From: Archivesica marissinica
Lineage: Eukaryota; Mollusca; Bivalvia; Venerida; Vesicomyidae
Length of the DNA: 64,000 nucleotides
Assembly: GCA_014843695.1 (NCBI GenBank)
Contig: CM026403.1
Coordinates: 3,348,150 to 3,412,149, forward strand
Reading direction: 5' to 3'
Part shown: piece by piece, positions 42,501 to 51,500 of the stretch
Position numbering within the stretch: the first letter of the stretch is position 1
Layout of the letters: the number at the start of each line of letters is the position of its first letter
Notes under the pieces: generated by a model
Seen by the model: the letters and a program-made list of their open reading frames with translations, nothing else
Databases searched by the model: none
What the model was told of the DNA's origin: nothing
Position numbers and translations under genes: made by a program

Positions 42501-45500
42501 CCGGCAAAATAGCCCAAAATGGTGCTGATGCAGGCGTAAAACCCTAAATATAACATAACGTACACACAAGCTTGAGTCACTAGCGCTCCATATTAACATA
42601 TAGAATTATAACCTTCACCCAGACTTTCTTCAATGTTAAAACTTATATTTCTTGTCACTGTTTTGTATTTGTATCTAGCCTCTGCATGTTGAAATGTTGT
42701 CAAAGCAAACATTTTTGGACTTGAGCTTTTAGTGACATGAATTTGTGACGTCATATTTGGTAGACTAAACATGACAGTCAAGCGCCATTTTGCACATGGT
42801 TCAATCTTTTTCTATCTTAAAATATCAAGTACTTGTACAAAACATCTGGGCACATCTTCTTCCTCTATGGACAGATGTCACAGCTATCCTCGTACAAAGC
42901 TCAATGGGATGTCAAATTCTTTCCAGTGAGGAAGCTATCCAGCTGGCTTGTGGCAGGTTATTGGTTCTACCCAGGTGACTGTTTGTGCCTGAAACGCTAT
43001 TTGGGGGAGGGGGTTTCCCAGGGTCTTCCTCCACCAGCTGGAGAGTCGCCATATAACCATGTGCTGTAGTTGTGACTTTAAACTCCAAAACCAAACAAAA
43101 ACGGCTTTGTAGGACTGTGTCTACTGATGTACATGTATAAGTAGCTTTGTAGGACGGTGTCTACTGATGTCATGTATAAGTAGCTTTGTAGGACGGTGTC
43201 TACTGATGTACATGTATAAGTAGCTTTGTAGGACGGTGTCTACTGATGTCATGTATAAGTAGCTTTGTAGGACTGTGTCTACTGATGTACATGTATAAGT
43301 AGCTTTATAGGACGATGTCTACTGATGTACATGTATAAGTAGCTTTATAGGACGGTGTCTACTGATGTACATGTATAAGTAGCTTTGTAGGACGGTGTCT
43401 ACTGATGTACATGTATAAGTAGCTTTGTAGGATGGTGTCTACTGATGTACATGTATAAGTAGCTTTATAGGACGGTGTCTACTGATGTACATGTATAAGT
43501 AGCTTTGTAGGACGGTGTCTACTGATGTACATGTATAAGTAGCTTTATAGGACGATGTCTACTGATGTACATGTATAAGTAGCTTTATAGGACGGTGTCT
43601 ACTGATGTACATGTATAAGTAGCTTTGTAGGACGGTGTCTACTGATGTACATGTATAAGTAGCTTTATAGGACGATGTCTACTGATGTACATGTATAAGT
43701 AGCTTTGTAGGACGGTGTCTACTGATGTACATGTATAAGTAGCTTTGTAGGACGGTGTCTACTGATGTACATGTATAAGTAGCTTTATAGGACGATGTCT
43801 ACTGATGTACATGTATAAGTAGCTTTATAGGACGGTGTCTACTGATGTACATGTATAAGTAGCTTTGTAGGACGGTGTCTACTGATGTACAAGTAGCTTT
43901 ATAGGACGGTGTCTACTGATGTACATGTATAAGTAGCTTTATATCTAGCAACTGATACTAAGCAGGAATACGTCCACTGCGCGATGCACACTTTAAACAA
44001 TGTGTAAGCGGAGCCATGTCGTGTATTAGACAATGTGTACACGTTTAGAAAATCTGTAAACGTGGTAGCCCTAGTCGCACACAGTACCTTCACTAGTGCA
44101 TCACATTGACATGTATGTTTTACGTTTATTTATCGTCGCTACCGGTTGCCCATATGAGCGACGCCTCCTTAAGAGATTAGTCATTTTAGATTTTTGGAGG
44201 ATAGCGCAATAATACAGACAGAGACCCATTCCAGAGCCTCCTCTAGTTTTTTACGTGCATGATGTAAAGCACCGATACGAGACATCGGTTTAAAGTCCCA
44301 TCTGTTGATTGTATTAGGGTCAGACGGGGGATCGAACCTGCGATCCCTGGATTACTCATTGACATGTTTACCATAACGGTATCCACTTCAGCCGATCCAT
44401 TGACAGTGATCTTGTTTTACTTGGCAACTGTTCAAATTATCACCATATAATTACATCCTCAAATGGACTATTTCATTTATTGTGATAAAGAGCTGAGAAA
44501 AGTTACCATAATCTTGTAGAATGTTGTGGGGTTGTGATGGTTGGAGGGTGGGGAAAGTTGCCATAACCTTGTAGAATGTTGTGGGGTTGGAGGGTGGGGA
44601 AAGTTGCCATAACCTTGTAGAATGTTGTGGGGTTGTGATGGTTGGAGGGTGGGGAAAGTTGCCATAACCTTGTAGAATGTTGTGGGGTTGTGATGGTTGG
44701 AAGGTGGGGAAAGTTGCTAAAACCTTGTAGAATGTTGTGGGGTTGGGATGGTTGGAGGGTGGGGAAAGTTGCCAAAACCTTGTAGAATGTTGTGGGGTTG
44801 GGATGGTTGGAGGGTGGGGAAAGTTGCCATAATCTTGTAGAATGTTGTGGGGTTGGGATGGTTGGAGGGTGTGGGGAAAGTTGCCAAAACCTTGTAGAAT
44901 GTTGTGGGGTTGGGATGGTTGAAGGGTGGGGAAAGAAGGTAAGTAATAAACGTGTGTCAAGTGTGTGTAGTACTATGCATGTAATATGGTGAAACTACTG
45001 TGCTTACAGACCGAGAGGGGTAATCCAAAAGATCTGTTTACTCCAACCTATCTGCGTACAACACTGATGGTGTGGGTATTGTGGTTCGGTACGGCCCTCT
45101 CGTATTATGGAATGGTGCTTGCTAGTGCTGAGATACTACAGCTTAGAAATGTTCAACAATCCGGTAACAAATCTATTTTACTAAAATGTCTTAAATTGTT
45201 GTTTCTATTTGTCCACAGGAACTTGAAATTTTATCCATAAGCCATCTTACCTATATCCTAGGACACCCCCCTCTATTAAAAAAATTACACATATCATTTA
45301 CTCCGGCGCATTACCGCAATGGCTTCGACGTCTTGCAAAAGTGTGTAGAAAAAATCGATTATCTTTTGTTCAGCGCGTAGATATTAAAGATCAGCGACTG
45401 CTCGAGGTATATTTTTGTTTCCTTCAACTAACAAACCCCGGGAGTGTGGCTGTCACACGATGTTAATTAGCATTTATATGTCGTGAGTAGTGGGTGGGGT

Positions 45501-48500
45501 ATTGTTGACGTTGCATTCCTGTAATTTTTTTAATAGAGGGGGATGTCCTAGGATATAGGTAGGAGACCTTTGGTGGCTTATGGATAAAATTTCAAGTTCC
45601 TGTGATTTGTCCTCTATGTTGCATTGGGATTGGTGTTTGTGTTTTTGAGTCATTTTGTTTCTTGGTCATTTTACGAAATATTCCTATGTGATAATGTATG
45701 TGTTTAAATGGTTTGATTTGTATAATAATTGACTTTTAAATTCTTGATACATTTTCGCTGTGGCTATAATAGTTAGACATATCTGTAAAACAACTAGGAA
45801 AAGAACTATAATTCTGGATGGAGTGTTAAACCAGTTTTCTGAGATCGCAAATTAAGGGTGCCAAGAGTTATCTGAGACTAGGTGTTGTTTGGTATGTGAT
45901 GCGCATCTACAAATTGACCAAATATCTCCAAAAGTAGTAATTCTTTCATTGATTAAAGCAGGGGTGTGGACATCCTAGAGTGGTGGAACCTATGCTCGAC
46001 GTGTTCCTATGCTCGGTGTATTCCTATGCTCGACGTGTTCCTATGCTCGATGTGTTCCTATGCTTGGTGTATTCCTATGCTCGGCGTGTTCCTATGCTCA
46101 GCGTATTCCTATGCTCGACGTGTTCCTATGCTCGGCGTGTTCCTATGCTCGGCGTGTTCCTATGCTCGACGTGTTCCTATGCTCGACGTGTTCCTATGCT
46201 CGACGTGTTCCTATGCTCGACCTGTTCCTATGCTCGACCTGTTCCTATGCTCGACGTGTTCCTATGCTCGACGTGTTCCTATGATCGGCGTGTTCCTATG
46301 CTTGGCGTGTTCCTATGCTCGGCGTATTCCTATGCTCGGCGTATTCCTATGCTCGGCATGTTCCTATGCTCGGCGTATTCCTATGCTCGGCGTATTCCTA
46401 TGCTCGGCGTATTCCTATGCTCGGCGTATTCCTATGCTCGGCGTATTCCTATGCTCGGCGTCTTCCTATGCTCGGCGTATTCCTATGCTCGGCGTATTCC
46501 TATGCTCAGCGTATTCCTATGCTCGGCGTATTCCTATGCTCGGCGTATTCCTATGCTCAGCGTATTCCTATGCTCGGCATATTCCTATGCTCGGCGTATT
46601 CCTATGCTCGGCATATTCCTATGCTCGGCGTGTTCCTATGCTCGGCGTATTCCTATGCTCGGCGTGTTCCTATGCTCGGCGTGTTCCTATGCTCGGCGTA
46701 TTCCTATGCTCGGCGTGTTCCTATGATCGGCGTATTCCTATGCTCGGCGTATTCCTATGCTCGGCGTATTTGTCCATTTACATCCGTATTTAAAATATTT
46801 ATATAGTTCTAGGCTAATTTCGCTGCAGAGCTGAAGCATGGTTCAATAGCATTCTGTTGCCTGTATCGGTAGCCTGATACAACTGCCACGTGACTGGTCC
46901 AGCAGACGAATATAAACAAACAAATTATTGGGAGAATATTTACACCGAAACTGATACGTTGTATGAGCAATTCAGGTAGCTATCCGAATTTAAAAAATCT
47001 ACACCTAACCCGAAAAATAGTTTCTCTACCATTTTTGATTAAGACCAATAAGTGCTTTTATTCAATGATGTACTATATCAAAATAAGATTATTGTTATTG
47101 TAGATAAATAAAAAATAACAAGCATGACGTGCATAGGTTCCTTGAAGTCTTGAGTTCATCATATAAATGGGTGCCGTTGTGATAGCTGAATTGAGCAGCA
47201 AGGTCATGTGATGAAGCTAAAATTGTCAACTTAGTTTTTTGAAAGTTGTTTTAACGACTTAAGAAAATAATAATATGACAAGTGCAATTAACACTTTATA
47301 CTTCCACCACTCTATTTTCGACTCGAACGAATAAGTGGAATTGTACATTTAAATTGTCTGCGGACAAATAGCAAATAGATCAAATTATGTTGTTTTTTTC
47401 TGTTTTATAAACTGTTGGTATAAATCAAAGGCACACCTGTGAGAAAGCTTACATTGTATGCATGCTTACTACATGAATAAATTCTAACAAATTACTTGGG
47501 GGCAGTTGGAAATTTAACCATTCCACCATGATGGTTATGTATAAACATACACCACACACTCAGTGGAGATAGTTCCACAGGCAATTTGTCAAAGTTTTAT
47601 TTTACAGATGTTTACAAATTACTTGATTCAATGCAGCGACTGATCGTTGTTAATCAAGTACAGTCCACGCCCTGCAAGAAAACATCAAAATCTAACAAAA
47701 GAGTCCGCCTCCGTGGTCGAGTGGTTACCACAGTGTATACCACTGTAACCTATCATCACTGATGGTCACGGGTTCGAGCCCCGCTCAGGCCGTGTTTCAT
47801 TTATATGAAAAAGTTAGCGGTTGGTGCACCCAAGTACTGGTTAACTGCTGGAGCCTGCCCAGGAAAGGTGTTGTTAAGTAAACTGCCTGCCGGCGATATA
47901 GCCCGAAATGGTGCTGATGCAGGCGTAAAAACCGAACAATAACATAACTAACAAAAGACTATGACCCAAAAAAAAACAACAACGAAAATGTGGGTTTGTT
48001 GATTGATTCCTCGAGTTTCGTTGATGATCGTGATGTTCCTGATCAGGTTATGTGTGGCATATGCACACACTACATGCAATTAGCATGGGCTTTTATAAAT
48101 AGCCTTGTCTGATTTCTGCATAGATATTGTTGTATTGAAGTTATAAACAGGCTCGCCTGCTAACTTGCTTGTTCTGTGTTGTTGATAAAGGAATGTTTTG
48201 TTCTGTTGTTGCAGGTGAGAAATGCAAGTGTAATTTGTTGTTGCAGGTGAGAAATGCAAGTGTAATTTGTTGTTGCAGGTGAGAAATGCAAGTGTAATTT
48301 GTTGTTGCAGGTGAGAAATGCAAGTGTAATTTGTTGTTGCAGGTGAGAAATGCAAGTGTAATTTGTTGTTGCAGGTGAGAAATGCAAGTGTAATTTGTTG
48401 AAGAAGGATGATTACTCCAGTATGATTGTTTCTACGCTGGGAGAGTTTATAGGTAAATTCATTGTTTCTACGCTGGGAGAGTTTATAGGTAAATTCATTG

Positions 48501-51500
48501 TTTCTACCCTGGGAGAGTTTATAGGTAAATTCATTGTTTCTACGCTCGGAGAGTTTATAGGTAAATTCATTGTTTCTACCCTGGGAGAGTTTATAGGTAA
48601 ATTCATTGTTTCTACTCTCGGAGAGTTTATAGGTAAATTCATTGTTTCTACCCTGGGAGAGTTTATAGGTAAATTCAATGTTTCTACCCTGGGAGAGTTT
48701 ATAGGTAAATTCATTGTTTCTACCCTCGGAGAGTTTATAGGTAAATTCAATGTTTCTACGCTCGGAGAGTTTATAGGTAAATTCATTGTTTCTACCCTGG
48801 GAGAGTTTATAGGTAAATTCAATGTTTCTACCCTGGGAGAGTTTATAGGTAAATTCATTGTTTCTACCCTCGGAGAGTTTATAGGTAAATTCATTGTTTC
48901 TATTGGACTTGCTTTTTCTAAAAATATGTCGTAGGTCATTAAACACCATCATCACGTGACCGCAATGACCGCTGATCATAGCGTTTGTTGCATAGCATAT
49001 GACAGCATAATTTGCGTTGGACTTACTGATGGTGGCTAAACCGTTTCACATTTCATTATAAAATTCATCACAGAAGTTTAGTTTAAACTGTATTTATTTT
49101 ACGATTGCAAAGCACAATTGCAAAGCAATTTCTAACAACTTATATTAATCACCCTCGTTGGCGCGGATGAAAGCGTATATGTAGTCATTCGTGTGGGAGG
49201 AAACCAGAGTACCCAGAGAAAACCCACCTGTTCGATCTGGCGACCACCGTATCATCTCACATACTTCCCGGTCCGAGGATCAAACCCAGGTTGCTTTTGT
49301 GAGAAGTGAGCACGCTAATCGGACAGCCACAAAAACATTAGTACAATGTAGTAGATCCATAGGAAGAATATTTGTCTTGTCCATCAACTCAATTGATCTC
49401 TTGAGTATTTTATGCTATATTTCAGCTCTACCGTTGAATATCTTACTCATAGACCGGGTGGGGCGTAGATGGACGGGGGCGGTGAACTTGTTTGGTTGTG
49501 GCCTATTCTTTATACTTCTGCAGCTACCAGTGTCTCAGACAGTACTCACCGTCTTTATCTTCATGGTTAGAGGCTTCTCATCCGGGATGTTCAACTTTGT
49601 CTATATTTATACTTCCGAGGTAAGCTGTATACAATGTATATACTTCTGATGTAAACTATCTATATTTATACTTCCGAGGTAAGCTGTATGTACAATGTAT
49701 ATACTTCCGACATAAACTATCTATATTTATACTTCCGAGGTAAGCTGTATGTACAATGTATATACTTCCGACATAAACTATCTATATTTATACTTCCGAG
49801 GTAAGCTGTTACAATGTATATACTTCTGATGTAAGCTATCTATATTTATACTTCCGAGGTAAGCTGTATGTACAATGTATATACTTCCGACATAAACTAT
49901 CTATATTTATACTTCCGAGGTAAGCTGTATGTACAATGTATATACTTACGACATAACCTATTTATATTTATACTTCCGAGGTAAGCTGTTACAATGTATA
50001 TACTTCTGACATAAACGATCTATATTTATACTTCTGAGGTAAGCTGTATGTACAATGTATATACTTCCGACATAAACTATCTATATTTATACTTCCGAGG
50101 TAAGCTGTATGTACAATGTATATACTTCTGACATAAACGATCTATATTTATACTTCCGAGGTAAGCTGAATGTACAATGTATATACTTCTGACATAAACT
50201 ATCTATATTTATACTTCCGAGGTAAGCTGTAAACAATGTATATACTTCCGACATAAACTATCTATATTTACACTTCTGAGGTAAGCTTTGTATTATAATG
50301 TTATTAGTTAAGTGATTTCATCAAGTGATTAATATGAAATCACTTAATTAATTTTATTACTGTATTTAGCTATGTATAGTGCGCACATTTCTTGCTGAAA
50401 TCCTCATCCATTTTATCTACTGCGCATTATACATCAGGACATTTTATTCCGGACCAAAATTGACCAATATTTCGTGAAATTCGACCCGAACGGGCCCCAC
50501 AGTCATTCTATAATTTGTTACATTCGACAAACGTTATAAACTAGCTATTAAAACCAGTTGCCGATAGTCTATATAAATAAATGAAATGAATAAGACCACA
50601 AAATTAGCATATATTGCGTTTATTTTGGCAAACTTTGAAGAATTTAATTGAAATTACTAAATGCATAAAAAATGGCGATTTGATAACATCACATGGTTTT
50701 ATCGTATGTAATATTTCCCGTACTTTTCGCGTACTTCGCCGCATAAAGCGATGCTGCAATCGTACGATATCATAGAGATAAAGAAACTTTGTAATAATAG
50801 TTTATTTGATTTAATATACCGTATGTTTTTAAATACGACATGTTGGTTATTTTTACGGCTGCAGTATTTCAATTGTTTGTAGCGATAATTAATTTCGACA
50901 AACCTTTCACAATGGGTCCCAGTTAATTAGGTAGGCTACACGTGTTGAGAAGTTTGAGCATCTGCTGACATGTTTGAGAACGTGTTGAGATGTTTGAGAA
51001 CGATATGCATGTAATTTTCATGAAATCATGCCTGAATGCGTTACCGTTCCTCGATGAGGTATCTCGAGTGATTAATATAAGTTGTAAAAATCACGGAGCA
51101 CAATTTTTAGCGATTCTTGAGAAATGTTAAATTTTGATTTGGAAAATTGCGTTTTTCACGTGCGCAGTATACATCGTGCCAAATCGTGGGTGTGCATTAT
51201 ACACGATGGCGCACTATACATAGCTAAATACGGTAATTGACTATAGAATATAACAAGATGCAATATATCATCGGCTAACAGTTTGAGCAGCAGCTCACCT
51301 TCATCGTCACTCATCACTACCTGGTATTTCTACTTTCTGTTTTCACGGTCGACGTGAATAGTTCGGAACTGTGCGTATTGCAAGCGCTAGGTCTATCACA
51401 ACTAAAATTTAATCAAATAAAGATCGCTATTACACTCTTTCTTTTTTTTAAAAGTAGCAAAAATTAAGAAACATGAAACATTTCCTTATAAACAGAAAGC

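Noticed and set aside
45966..46806. Cysteine-rich plus-strand frames ([14 protein letters not shown])
   Set aside because: 17-bp array inside a mobile element; all three frames encode the same repeat.
49191..49649. 152-codon frame read as one protein
   Set aside because: Its first part is a SINE; only the part from 49426 to 49619 is transporter exon 11.
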